A stretch of DNA of 64,000 bases, taken from NCBI GenBank assembly GCA_934432675.1, contig CAKRYT010000001.1, positions 199,458-263,457 of the forward strand. Direction: 5' to 3'. How positions within the stretch are numbered: the first letter of the stretch is position 1; each line of letters opens with the position of its first letter. The notes beneath the pieces were generated by a model that searched no databases, had not been told where the DNA came from, and was given only the letters and a program-made list of their open reading frames with translations. The translations under genes were made by a program, and so were the position numbers. The DNA is from an uncultured Eubacteriales bacterium (lineage in GTDB: Bacteria > Bacillota > Clostridia > Oscillospirales > CAG-272). Positions 9,623 to 17,276 of the stretch are shown in pieces.

Positions 9623-10747
9623 GCTTTCACGCGTTTTCAGGTAGTCACGTAGTTTCCGAGCAACGGCATTTGCCTGGGCACGGGTACTGAACGGACCGCA
9701 GGAGAGACGGACAAGTCCGGTATCCAATGTACCGAGAGTCCGATGCGCGAGCGGGGCGCAATGCAGTCCCCCCCGTACGCAGATGCCTGCCGCGTCGAGT
9801 GCCGCGGAAGTCTCGTCGGATGATTCGCCCGTGAGCCGAAAAGCCGTGATGCCGCTTGTTGCCTCCGAAAAGAGTTCAATCTCCGGGATGGAGCGCAGCA
9901 ATTGATGCATTTGGACTGTGAAATCGTGTTCTTTTTTTTCAATGGACGCTATCCCGTGTTTCAGGAGCCACGAGACGGAGGCCCCGAGGGCACCGATGGC
10001 GGGGGTGGAAAGTGTGCCGGGCTCCAAACGGTCCGGCAAATAGGCCGGCATATACGGGGAGAGAGAATCGGCACCGCTCCCTCCCTGAAAGACATCGCGG
10101 ATGCCGTCCCCGTTACGGAGATACAGGATACCCGATCCCTGTATACCGAGCAATCCCTTATGCCCCGGGGCGCACAATGCATCGCACGGTATACGCCGCA
10201 CATCCACTTCGCGGTGCCCGATGCTCTGCGATGCATCCAATATACAATAGATGCCATTTTTGCGGCAAAAACGGGCAATCATTTCAACAGGCAATATGAC
10301 CCCTGTCACATTGGAAATGTGGGTGCAGAGAAGCATTTTGGTTGCGGGGGTCAACATATTTGACAGGGTTTCTTCCGTCAGATCCTCGTGCGGGAATATC
10401 GAATAGGTGATCAGGCCGTCTTCCTTTAAACGATGCAAAGGCCTGAAAACGGCATTGTGTTCCACATCGCTTATCAAAACGTGCATTCCGGGTACAAGTC
10501 TGGCCCGTAGGATGGTATTGATGGCGAAAGTTGCGTTTTGTGAAAAGACGATTTGTTCCTCTGTTTCTGCATGAAGAAGGTCGCGTACGACGCATCTCGT
10601 CCGATAGACGCATTCTGCCGCGGCGAGGGACAGCCTGTGGCCGCTTCTGCCCGGGTTGCCCGGATAGACGCGTAACGAACGCGTCAGTTCACGACCGACG
10701 CACGCCGGTTTCGGATAGGAAGTTGCGGCATTATCAAGGTAGATCAT
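9605..10747 (-). CDS. cysteine desulfurase family aminotransferase (class V)
   Basis: PLP enzyme expected to take sulfur (or selenium) from cysteine or selenocysteine. The 380-residue protein starts MIYLDNAATSYPKP, has the PLP lysine in GHKGLL (Lys197) and the persulfide cysteine in GLHCAP (Cys330). The first open-frame methionine lies 31 codons upstream, but the start at 10747 matches the family N-terminus and overlaps the stop of the upstream DUF3343 gene as ATGA. Family knowledge: this CsdB/SufS-like clade with a short Cys loop is often paired with a DUF3343 Se/S carrier. Whether the true product is sulfur or selenium transfer is inference. Confidence 0.9.
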   Translation of the reverse strand: MIYLDNAATSYPKPACVGRELTRSLRVYPGNPGRSGHRLSLAAAECVYRTRCVVRDLLHAETEEQIVFSQNATFAINTILRARLVPGMHVLISDVEHNAVFRPLHRLKEDGLITYSIFPHEDLTEETLSNMLTPATKMLLCTHISNVTGVILPVEMIARFCRKNGIYCILDASQSIGHREVDVRRIPCDALCAPGHKGLLGIQGSGILYLRNGDGIRDVFQGGSGADSLSPYMPAYLPDRLEPGTLSTPAIGALGASVSWLLKHGIASIEKKEHDFTVQMHQLLRSIPEIELFSEATSGITAFRLTGESSDETSAALDAAGICVRGGLHCAPLAHRTLGTLDTGLVRLSCGPFSTRAQANAVARKLRDYLKTRESRETGG

Positions 10748-10959
10748 CCTTTGTACGGCTCGTAGGGAATGTGCAGGGGGCGCAGGATGGCGGCCGCCGT
10801 CAGGAGCGTCCCCTCCGGCAGTTCCAGACCGTAACTGCATCCGGAGCGATTCCGTGGTTGCAGTTTGCGGATCCGCGCTCTGATTCCGTTTTCGGAGAGT
10901 GCATTTTTTGCCTTCATTGCATAGGTAATGGAGCCGATCAAAATGAGGTCTGTATTCAC
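10744..10959 (-). CDS. DUF3343 putative Se/S carrier protein
   Basis: A 71-residue protein with the DUF3343 pattern: a short beta strand LILIGSITYAM, a helix, and a GCSYGLEL motif whose Cys41 is the conserved candidate carrier residue. The start is GTG at 10959, chosen because AAGGAGGTGG sits six bases upstream. It overlaps the cysteine desulfurase gene by four bases, so the two are made together. The family is annotated as a putative sulfur or selenium carrier because of exactly this neighbourhood; direct biochemical proof is not known to me. Confidence 0.82.
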   Translation of the reverse strand: MNTDLILIGSITYAMKAKNALSENGIRARIRKLQPRNRSGCSYGLELPEGTLLTAAAILRPLHIPYEPYKG

Positions 10960-11004
10960 GTTTCCACCTCCTTCCTCGTGCGCGTCTCTATTTTCATTCT
11001 ATGC

Positions 11005-11018
11005 GTAAAATATTTTAC
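11005..11018. promoter_or_regulatory. perfect 14-bp palindrome in a divergent promoter region
   Basis: GTAAAATATTTTAC is its own reverse complement. It lies between the divergently transcribed DUF3343 and metallo-hydrolase genes, next to a TAGAAT -10-like box for the minus strand (10996-11001) and 20 bases from the plus-strand -35. The position suits an operator, but no regulator is encoded nearby. Confidence 0.4.
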
Positions 11019-11037
11019 CGTTCTACTGCAAAAACTG

Positions 11038-11066
11038 TGGACAAACGATGTAAACTATGTTACAAT
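11038..11066 (+). promoter_or_regulatory. sigma-A promoter of the metallo-hydrolase/glnS operon
   Basis: TGGACA at 11038-11043, a 17-bp spacer and TACAAT at 11061-11066; the gene starts 23 bases after the -10 box. Confidence 0.72.
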
Positions 11067-11088
11067 ACAGGAAAATGAGAGGTCGACT

Positions 11089-11703
11089 ATGCGCGTTCAT
11101 AATCTTTATGCGGGCGGCTATGCTTCCTGCTGTTATTTTTTGACGGACGCTTCTGGATCTTTTGCCGTCGTCATCGATCCATCGGTCCCGCCGCCGTTGT
11201 CGGGGGGTAAGTTGCCGGGCGGTATGCATCTCTCGGCCATCCTCCTGACGCATGCGCATTTTGACCATATGCTTGCCTTGGAGCGTTGGCGTGCGCTCGG
11301 CGCACCGGTTTGCGTGTCTAAGGCGGATGTGCAGGGCTTCGACGATCCCGGCTATAATGTTTCGGGTGCCTTGTTCGGAGTGCCGACCGTATATGCTTCA
11401 CCGGATCGGTTACTCCGGGAGGGGGATAGGATTATCTTCGGTGACTCCTCTCTGACGGTGCTCGATACACCCGGGCATACGGCGGGCGGAGTATCGTATC
11501 TAGGAGATGGAAAATTGTTTTGCGGCGATACCCTGTTTGCAGGGGGCGGCGTTGGTCGACAGGATGTTTCGGGTGGTTCCGCCAAGGCGATTGGCGCGTC
11601 CGTTGCGCGTATTCTGGCACTTCCGCCGGAAACTGTGATTTATCCGGGGCATGGGGGCGTGACCACTGTCGCACGTGAAAGAACGATCCACGGTTTATCA
11701 TAA
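11089..11703 (+). CDS. MBL-fold metallo-hydrolase (glyoxalase II-like)
   Basis: A 204-residue member of the metallo-beta-lactamase fold with the metal motif THAHFDH (His55, His57, Asp59, His60), a later GHTAGG, a FCGDTLF and a final YPGHG. This is the compact hydroxyacylglutathione hydrolase-like architecture without the C-terminal substrate domain of true glyoxalase II, so the substrate is unknown. A much longer open frame exists upstream, but ATG 11089 fits the family N-terminus and has GAGAGG before it. glnS follows after 29 bases without a terminator. Confidence 0.88.
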   Translation: MRVHNLYAGGYASCCYFLTDASGSFAVVIDPSVPPPLSGGKLPGGMHLSAILLTHAHFDHMLALERWRALGAPVCVSKADVQGFDDPGYNVSGALFGVPTVYASPDRLLREGDRIIFGDSSLTVLDTPGHTAGGVSYLGDGKLFCGDTLFAGGGVGRQDVSGGSAKAIGASVARILALPPETVIYPGHGGVTTVARERTIHGLS

Positions 11704-11732
11704 AGGAGGGCGGGGCATTTCCCGCTACGGAT

Positions 11733-13385
11733 ATGGAATCTGAAATCAAAGGTAATTTTATACATGATATCATCGATGCGGATCTTGCAGCCAATCCCGA
11801 GCTCAAAGTGCACACGCGCTTTCCGCCGGAGCCGAACGGGTATCTGCACATCGGTTCTGCCAAGGCTATATGGATCAACTACATGACCGCAAAGAAGTAC
11901 GGCGGGCTCTTTAATCTCCGGTACGACGACACCAACCCCTCCAAAGAGGACAATGAGTATGTCGAATCGATTTATGAGGATTTGAAGTGGCTCGGATGTG
12001 AGCCGACCGGCGGCATCTTTTACGGCTCCGATTATTTTGAAAAGTGCTATGAGTTTGCCATTCAACTCATTCGGCAGGGGGACGCTTACGTGTGCGACCT
12101 CTCGCAGGAGGAAATGCGCGAGATGCGCGGTACTTTGACCGAGCCCGGTCAAAACAGTCCTTATCGTAACCGTACGGTAGAGGAAAACCTTGATCTGTTT
12201 GAGCGTATGCGCCGCGGCGAATTCCCGAACGGTGCGAAGACGTTGCGCGCGAAGATCGATATGGCATCGCCCAACCTCAACATGCGCGATCCCGCTATTT
12301 ACCGCATCGTGCATACGGCACATCACCGTCAGGGCAACAAATGGTGCATTTATCCCCTGTACGATTATGCGCATCCGATTCAGGATGCTTTGGAGGGGAT
12401 AACGCACTCGCTCTGTTCCATCGAGTTTGAAAATCACCGGCCGCTCTATGAGTGGGTCGTGGATCATATCGGGTTTGAGAAAAAACCCAAGCAGCGCGAA
12501 TTTGCACGGCTGAACGTGACGCACACAGTGATGAGCAAACGATACCTCCGCCAACTTGTGGAAGATAAACTGGTGGACGGCTGGGATGATCCGAGAATGC
12601 CTACGCTCTGCGGCCTCCGTCGCCGTGGTTATACACCGCACGCCATTTTTGACTTTGTGGAACGCGCGGGTGTCAGTAAGTCCCTCAGCGTGGTCGATAT
12701 TGAATTGCTTGAACACTGTATCCGCGAGGAGTTGAATGCAGAGGCACCGCGCCGTATCGCCATCCTGCATCCGGTCAAGGTGGTAATCACCAACTATCCG
12801 GAAGGGAAAACGGAGTATTTCACGCTGGCAAATCATCCGCAGCACCCTGAGATGGGCACGCGGGAGGTACCTTTTACGCGTGAACTCTATATTGATGCCG
12901 ATGACTTCGCCGAGGTACCGCCCCCCAAGTTCTTTCGTTTGAAGCCGGATGGCGAAGTTCGCCTCATGGGCAGTTATATCATTAAACTGAACGAGATTGT
13001 GAAGAACGATGACGGGACCGTGAAAGAATTGCACTGCACGGCGGATCTGGAAACCGGAAACGGCAATCCCGCGGACGGTCGTAAAATCAAGGGGACGATT
13101 CACTGGCTCTCTGCGGAGTATGCAAAAGAGGCGACCGTGATGCTGTACGATCACCTGTTCACACTTGAAAATGTGGCGGATATCCCGGAAGGGAAGGGAT
13201 TTGACGATTATCTCAACCTTGCTTCCGTCAAGCGTTTGGAACACTGCAAACTCGAACCGTCGCTTTCCACCTTTGTCTCGGGAGAGCGGTATCAGTTCGT
13301 TCGTGTCGGCTATTTCATCGCCGATACCAAGTACCCCGACACTTACAACTGCATCGTCGGTCTGAAAGACAGTTACAAAGCATAA
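11733..13385 (+). CDS. glnS: glutaminyl-tRNA synthetase
   Basis: Charges tRNA-Gln directly. The 550-residue class I enzyme has FPPEPNGYLH and the HIGH-equivalent loop at residues 39-42, here HIGS, the KMSKS-equivalent VMSKR at 266-270 and the C-terminal anticodon-binding beta-barrels. Length and motifs separate it from GluRS. The last His of HIGH changed to Ser is unusual but tolerated in the Glx-tRNA synthetase group. The start at ATG 11733 is the only in-frame one fitting the family, although the strong AGGAGG is 23 bases upstream, farther than usual. Ends at a strong terminator. Confidence 0.95.
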   Translation: MESEIKGNFIHDIIDADLAANPELKVHTRFPPEPNGYLHIGSAKAIWINYMTAKKYGGLFNLRYDDTNPSKEDNEYVESIYEDLKWLGCEPTGGIFYGSDYFEKCYEFAIQLIRQGDAYVCDLSQEEMREMRGTLTEPGQNSPYRNRTVEENLDLFERMRRGEFPNGAKTLRAKIDMASPNLNMRDPAIYRIVHTAHHRQGNKWCIYPLYDYAHPIQDALEGITHSLCSIEFENHRPLYEWVVDHIGFEKKPKQREFARLNVTHTVMSKRYLRQLVEDKLVDGWDDPRMPTLCGLRRRGYTPHAIFDFVERAGVSKSLSVVDIELLEHCIREELNAEAPRRIAILHPVKVVITNYPEGKTEYFTLANHPQHPEMGTREVPFTRELYIDADDFAEVPPPKFFRLKPDGEVRLMGSYIIKLNEIVKNDDGTVKELHCTADLETGNGNPADGRKIKGTIHWLSAEYAKEATVMLYDHLFTLENVADIPEGKGFDDYLNLASVKRLEHCKLEPSLSTFVSGERYQFVRVGYFIADTKYPDTYNCIVGLKDSYKA

Positions 13386-13392
13386 GAAAGAT

Positions 13393-13418
13393 AAAAGCCC
13401 GACTGCGGTCGGGCTTTT
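13393..13418 (+). terminator. intrinsic terminator after glnS
   Basis: Perfect stem AAAAGCCCGAC / GTCGGGCTTTT with loop TGCG. Confidence 0.88.
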
Positions 13419-13433
13419 ACGATAGGAGGCAGC

Positions 13434-14366
13434 ATGGAGGTCAATTGCATATTTGAGAGCAATTCCGAGGCACTGCGTGCCATATGGGAGAAGGGCATCA
13501 CGCTGTTTGAGGGCATCCTCCCCGATGAGGTCGCCCCTCACAGTACGCCATACGGATTTCTTACTTATGTGCGCGCGTACCTCTGCCTCATCGGTGATCG
13601 CGAAGGAGCAAGGACGCTGCTGCAAAACGCCTATCGTGTCTTTTTCGATACCGGGGACATACGCCGCCTTTCTGCGCTTTCCATCGCGCTGGAATACTAC
13701 GATACCTATGCGGATGACGGTCTCTTTACCGAGGACATGATCCGGCAGAACGAGGAGAATCTGTTGCGATATTTTGCCGACGCGTTTCCGACGGGCGATT
13801 TTTCGCGCGATGCCCTGTTTCTTGGTGCATGGGCGGCGACCGACCGCCTGCGTGCCAAAATCGGTTTCAACGGCGAACTGTCGGCGAGGGTGGACCTGAT
13901 GGAACGTTTCCATGCTTCCTACTACGATGCAGGGGAACGCTGCTACCGTGAAGGGACAGGGGACGTTACACCGGCATCCCGCATACTTCCGATAGCATTA
14001 GGCTTTGCGAATGAGGCGTCAAGGGGTGCCACCCGGAAATGGCTCATAGAGGAATCTTTTCTGGTCCCGCGCGATTTGCGGCTTCTTCTGTACGACGCGT
14101 TACAGTCGGAGGAACTGTTTGACATTCTGTTACCAACGCTTTTGGAGGGCGGGCTGCCGGGGGCACGCCCGACCACGGCGGACCTCGCCGGTATCGTGTG
14201 CATTGTGACGCACCTTTGCGGTGTGGATATCGGAATGATGGGGCAGGGGATACAGGCATCCGTACCGCATTTTCCCCGCGGGGTGACGTACTCCCTTACT
14301 ATCCCCGCGCCGCATACCTATTTGACGTTTGAGTCGGAGGATTACCCGGGTGCGCTGGTTTATTGA
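13434..14366 (+). CDS. conserved-looking protein of unknown function, mostly helical
   Basis: A 310-residue protein that I do not recognise. It starts at ATG 13434 eight bases after GGAGG, has no signal peptide or membrane segment, and is made largely of amphipathic helices with acidic loops (for example TGDIRRLSALSIALEYY and DYD-type turns), ending in a beta-rich tail about residues 285-310. The alternating helix pairs recall an (alpha/alpha)6 barrel such as six-hairpin glycosidases, but no catalytic motif can be assigned, so this is only an idea. It sits just after the glnS terminator and overlaps comF, implying coupled expression with the latter. Confidence 0.6.
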   Translation: MEVNCIFESNSEALRAIWEKGITLFEGILPDEVAPHSTPYGFLTYVRAYLCLIGDREGARTLLQNAYRVFFDTGDIRRLSALSIALEYYDTYADDGLFTEDMIRQNEENLLRYFADAFPTGDFSRDALFLGAWAATDRLRAKIGFNGELSARVDLMERFHASYYDAGERCYREGTGDVTPASRILPIALGFANEASRGATRKWLIEESFLVPRDLRLLLYDALQSEELFDILLPTLLEGGLPGARPTTADLAGIVCIVTHLCGVDIGMMGQGIQASVPHFPRGVTYSLTIPAPHTYLTFESEDYPGALVY

Positions 14367-15126
14367 TCAACTTGTACGGTTGCTGTTCCCGCCGAAGTGC
14401 CCTGCCTGCGGTGCCTTGCTCACGGGGGATAGTGAGGCAATGTGTCCCGCGTGTGCGGCTGATTATCGGGCGGCAACGGAGCGCGCCTGTCCGCAGTGCC
14501 TGAAACCGTTGCACGAATGCACTTGCCCCAACCGCTTTTTGGACAGGCATGGGGTGCACAAGGTAATCAAACTCTTTACGTATCATCCCGGCGAGCCGGA
14601 TCGTGCCGTCAATCGAATGGTTTTTCGCCTGAAACGCTGTGACTCCGAGGCGACCATCCGTTTTCTTGCCGACCGATTGGTAAAAGAGATGGAAGGACAG
14701 ATGGAGGGCGGTGCCAAGTATGTCATCACCGGGGTGCCACGCTCCAAAGCGGCAATCCGACGTTTCGGGGACGACCATGTGCATCTGCTGTGCCACGCTG
14801 TTGCCACGAGACTGCACATACCTTATGTCCGCGCCGTGCGTAGGATCGGCAAGGAAGGCCCGCAAAAGAAAAAGAATTATAAGGAGAGGATGTCTTCTGC
14901 ACGCATCTCCTATGCACCGAACGAGTCGGTTGATCTACACGGTTACCGCGTCTTTCTTTTGGATGACATCGTTACGAGCGGCGCAACACTCGCCGCCTGT
15001 GCTCTCGCCGCCCGTAAATGCGGTGCGCGACAGGTGACGGCGGTGGTGGTCGGCTCCTCGTATCGGTACCGGGATCTTATCGGTACGAAACAATATTACT
15101 GGGAAAAACAGAAATACGTACATTAA
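14350..15126 (+). CDS. comF: ComF family amidophosphoribosyltransferase-like protein
   Basis: A 258-residue ComF/ComFC protein. The N-terminus holds zinc-binding pairs CPAC (Cys17/20), CPAC (Cys32/35) and further cysteines near 47-59; the C-terminal phosphoribosyltransferase domain has the PRPP motif VFLLDDIVTSGAT. Family members act in competence and DNA processing; biochemical role is unsettled. A TTG start at 14329 is possible, but GTG 14350 lies nine bases after GGAGG and is preferred; this makes the gene overlap the preceding one by 17 bases. The PQKKKNY stretch is the usual flexible loop of the family. Confidence 0.88.
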   Translation: MRWFIDQLVRLLFPPKCPACGALLTGDSEAMCPACAADYRAATERACPQCLKPLHECTCPNRFLDRHGVHKVIKLFTYHPGEPDRAVNRMVFRLKRCDSEATIRFLADRLVKEMEGQMEGGAKYVITGVPRSKAAIRRFGDDHVHLLCHAVATRLHIPYVRAVRRIGKEGPQKKKNYKERMSSARISYAPNESVDLHGYRVFLLDDIVTSGATLAACALAARKCGARQVTAVVVGSSYRYRDLIGTKQYYWEKQKYVH

Positions 15127-15152
15127 AAAACAGCCGCACGCGGCTGTTTTTT
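15125..15152. terminator. bidirectional terminator between comF and the mscS-like gene
   Basis: Stem AAAAAACAGCCG / CGGCTGTTTTTT with loop CACG, giving a T-run on both strands. It serves comF (plus) and the mscS-like gene (minus), whose stop is at 15157. Confidence 0.88.
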
Positions 15153-15156
15153 GTGT

Positions 15157-15996
15157 TTATTTTTCGGTCGAGGGCGTATCCTTGACGTGAATATCCATCT
15201 GCGGATAGGGGATCTCAATGCCGGCGTTGACCAGTGCCGCCTGTATCGACTCGGTCAGATCAAATTTTACGGTCCAATAGTCTGCATTCTTACACCAGAC
15301 GCGGACCGTAAAGTCCAGGGATGAGTCGGCACATTCGGAAAGACGCACGAAAGGTGGCTGTTCCGGCAGAATCATGGTGTTTGCCGCTACGGTTTCCAAA
15401 AGTAACCGTTTGACTGTTTGTACATCCGCATCGTACGATACGGAAACGGGGACGTCAACGCGTCTTGTCTCTTGCTCGGAATAATTGGTCACATGGGTAT
15501 TGGATAGTGCACCGTTCGGGCAGTGGATCGTTTTGTTATCCGGTGTGATGAGGACCGTGTAAAAGATAGAGATATCCTGAACGGTGCCGGAGACCTCAGC
15601 ACTCTCGATATAGTCACCTACCCGGAAAGGTTTGAAGATCAGGATCATCAGTCCGCCGGCAAAATTGGAGAGCGACCCTTGCAGAGCAAGACCGATGGCA
15701 ACACCGGCAGAGGTCAGGATGGCAACGAACGAGGTGGCGGGGACGCCGAGTACAAGAGCGGCTGATACAAAGAGGAGCACTTTCAGAATAACGTTTACAG
15801 AACTGACGATGAAATGCGCGACCGATTTGTCGATCCGTCGATACCATTTCGCCTTTTCGCAGCGTTTGGCAAAGAACTTGACAAGTTTCAGGCCGATGAT
15901 AATGATGAGCGCGGCATACAGAATGCGCAGACCGGCCGTGGTCACCAGTTCTTTCAGAAAATTGAGCAGGTAGTTTCCGATTTCTTTCCAGTTCAT
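15157..15996 (-). CDS. small-conductance mechanosensitive channel (MscS family)
   Basis: A 279-residue inner-membrane channel that opens on membrane tension and protects against osmotic downshock. Three membrane segments are visible: about residues 20-37, 60-84, and the pore helix GVAIGLALQGSLSNFAGGL near 105-123, followed by the MscS beta-domain motif FKPFRVGDYIE and a C-terminal alpha/beta domain. Start ATG 15996 (MNWKEIG) is preferred to an upstream in-frame ATG because of the GAGAA-rich stretch before it and the family N-terminus. It lies just downstream of rplA on the same strand, separated by a hairpin. Confidence 0.93.
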   Translation of the reverse strand: MNWKEIGNYLLNFLKELVTTAGLRILYAALIIIIGLKLVKFFAKRCEKAKWYRRIDKSVAHFIVSSVNVILKVLLFVSAALVLGVPATSFVAILTSAGVAIGLALQGSLSNFAGGLMILIFKPFRVGDYIESAEVSGTVQDISIFYTVLITPDNKTIHCPNGALSNTHVTNYSEQETRRVDVPVSVSYDADVQTVKRLLLETVAANTMILPEQPPFVRLSECADSSLDFTVRVWCKNADYWTVKFDLTESIQAALVNAGIEIPYPQMDIHVKDTPSTEK

Positions 15997-16020
15997 AAGT
16001 ATTCTCTTTTCAATAACAAT

Positions 16021-16044
16021 GGGGTACACATAAGAGTGTACCCC
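16021..16044 (-). terminator. hairpin between rplA and the mscS-like gene
   Basis: Stem GGGGTACAC / GTGTACCCC with a six-base loop, followed on the minus strand by a weak T-rich tail. It may end or attenuate the ribosomal operon before mscS. Confidence 0.55.
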
Positions 16045-16059
16045 GAGGAAATGTGGTAA

Positions 16060-16743
16060 TTAGCCGATCTTCGTGTAGTTGACTTTCACGCCGGGACCCA
16101 TGGTAGCGGCAATGACGCAACTCTTGATATACTGACCTTTGGCTGCCGCAGGTTTTGCCTTGATGATTGCGGTCATCAGTGCACCAAAGTTTTCTGCCAG
16201 TTTTTCAGGACCGAACGATGCCTTGCCGATGGGGCAGTGGATGATGTTGGTCTTGTCGAGACGATACTCGATCTTACCGGCTTTCGCCTCCTGAACTGCC
16301 TTCGCAGGATCGGGGGTGACGGTGCCTGCCTTCGGATTAGGCATGAGGCCCTTAGGACCGAGGACTTTACCGAGACGGCCGATCACACCCATCATGTCAG
16401 GGGTAGCAATGACGACGTCAAAGTCGAACCAGCCGCCCTGGATCTGTGCGACAAATTCCTCGGCACCGACGTAGTCGGCACCGGCCGCCTTTGCTGCATC
16501 CGCTTTCGCACCGCGCGCGAAAACAAGGGTGCGGACGGTTTTACCGGTCCCGTTCGGGAGGACGATGGCACCGCGGACCTGCTGGTCTGCGTGGCGGGAG
16601 TCAACGCCGAGGCGGACATGGATTTCAATCGTTTCATCAAATTTAGCGGTTGCGGTCTTGCAGACAAGCTCAACAGCCTCCTGCGGATCGTACAGCTTCG
16701 TTCTTTCAATCAGCTTTGCGCTTTCGACATACTTCTTACTCAT
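16060..16743 (-). CDS. rplA: 50S ribosomal protein L1
   Basis: 227 residues, normal length for L1, with the two-domain L1 pattern (N-terminal KFDETIEIHVRLG, central GPKGLMPNPKAGT, C-terminal GPGVKV). It binds the mobile L1 stalk of 23S rRNA and in many bacteria represses its own operon by binding the mRNA leader. GGAGGCAACGAAG precedes ATG 16743. Last gene of the rpmG-secE-nusG-rplK-rplA operon; rplJ and rplL do not follow. Confidence 0.98.
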   Translation of the reverse strand: MSKKYVESAKLIERTKLYDPQEAVELVCKTATAKFDETIEIHVRLGVDSRHADQQVRGAIVLPNGTGKTVRTLVFARGAKADAAKAAGADYVGAEEFVAQIQGGWFDFDVVIATPDMMGVIGRLGKVLGPKGLMPNPKAGTVTPDPAKAVQEAKAGKIEYRLDKTNIIHCPIGKASFGPEKLAENFGALMTAIIKAKPAAAKGQYIKSCVIAATMGPGVKVNYTKIG

Positions 16744-16758
16744 CTTCGTTGCCTCCTA

Positions 16759-17184
16759 TCAGTCTTCCACGGTGATGCCCATGCTACGAGCAGTACCTTT
16801 GATCATGCTCATGGCACTTTCGATCGAGGCAGCGTTCAGGTCGGGCATTTTTGTCTCTGCGATCTTGCGGACCTGTTCCTGCGTGAGCGAGGCAACTTTG
16901 GTCTTGTTCGGGGTGGCAGACGCGGTCTCGATACCGGCGGCCTTCTTAATCAGAACGGCTGCGGGAGGCGTCTTGGTGATGAAGGTGAAGGAACGGTCGG
17001 CGTACACGGTGATGACAACCGGGATAATCATGCCGATGTCGTTCTTAGTTCTGTCGTTGAACTCCTTCGTGAAGTTCGGGATGGAAACGCCATACTGCCC
17101 GAGAGCAGGGCCTACGGGAGGCTGGGGCGTTGCTTTCCCGGCAGGGAGTTGGAGTTTGATATAACCCATAATTTTCTTTGCCAT
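16759..17184 (-). CDS. rplK: 50S ribosomal protein L11
   Basis: 141-residue L11 with the standard N-terminus MAKKIMGYIKLQLPAGKA and C-terminal rRNA-binding domain. The in-frame methionine five codons upstream was rejected because GGAGG is ideally placed for ATG 17184. Base of the GTPase-associated centre of the ribosome. Follows nusG after a 92-base spacer that holds two hairpins, unlike the otherwise tight spacing in this operon. Confidence 0.98.
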   Translation of the reverse strand: MAKKIMGYIKLQLPAGKATPQPPVGPALGQYGVSIPNFTKEFNDRTKNDIGMIIPVVITVYADRSFTFITKTPPAAVLIKKAAGIETASATPNKTKVASLTQEQVRKIAETKMPDLNAASIESAMSMIKGTARSMGITVED

Positions 17185-17212
17185 TTTATAAACCTCCATG
17201 TGTGGTTAACGC

Positions 17213-17237
17213 GGGAGACATGAAAAATTTATCTCCC
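17213..17237 (-). promoter_or_regulatory. candidate L1-binding leader hairpin upstream of rplK
   Basis: In the nusG-rplK spacer the minus strand can form GGGAGA / TCTCCC with a 13-base AT-rich loop, and a second small stem GGCTC / GAGCC lies at 17248-17261. In other bacteria the L11-L1 leader carries the site through which L1 represses translation. This assignment rests on position only. Confidence 0.35.
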
Positions 17238-17276
17238 TCCCACAAGCGGCTCAAATGAGCCTTGGCAATGTTGGAC

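Noticed and set aside
11703..11733. A T-box riboswitch before glnS
   Set aside because: The spacer is only 29 bases and carries no T-box or terminator-antiterminator pair.
11640..13913. A 757-codon minus-strand open frame across glnS
   Set aside because: Shadow of glnS, which shows aminoacyl-tRNA synthetase motifs over its full length; high GC content keeps the opposite frame open.
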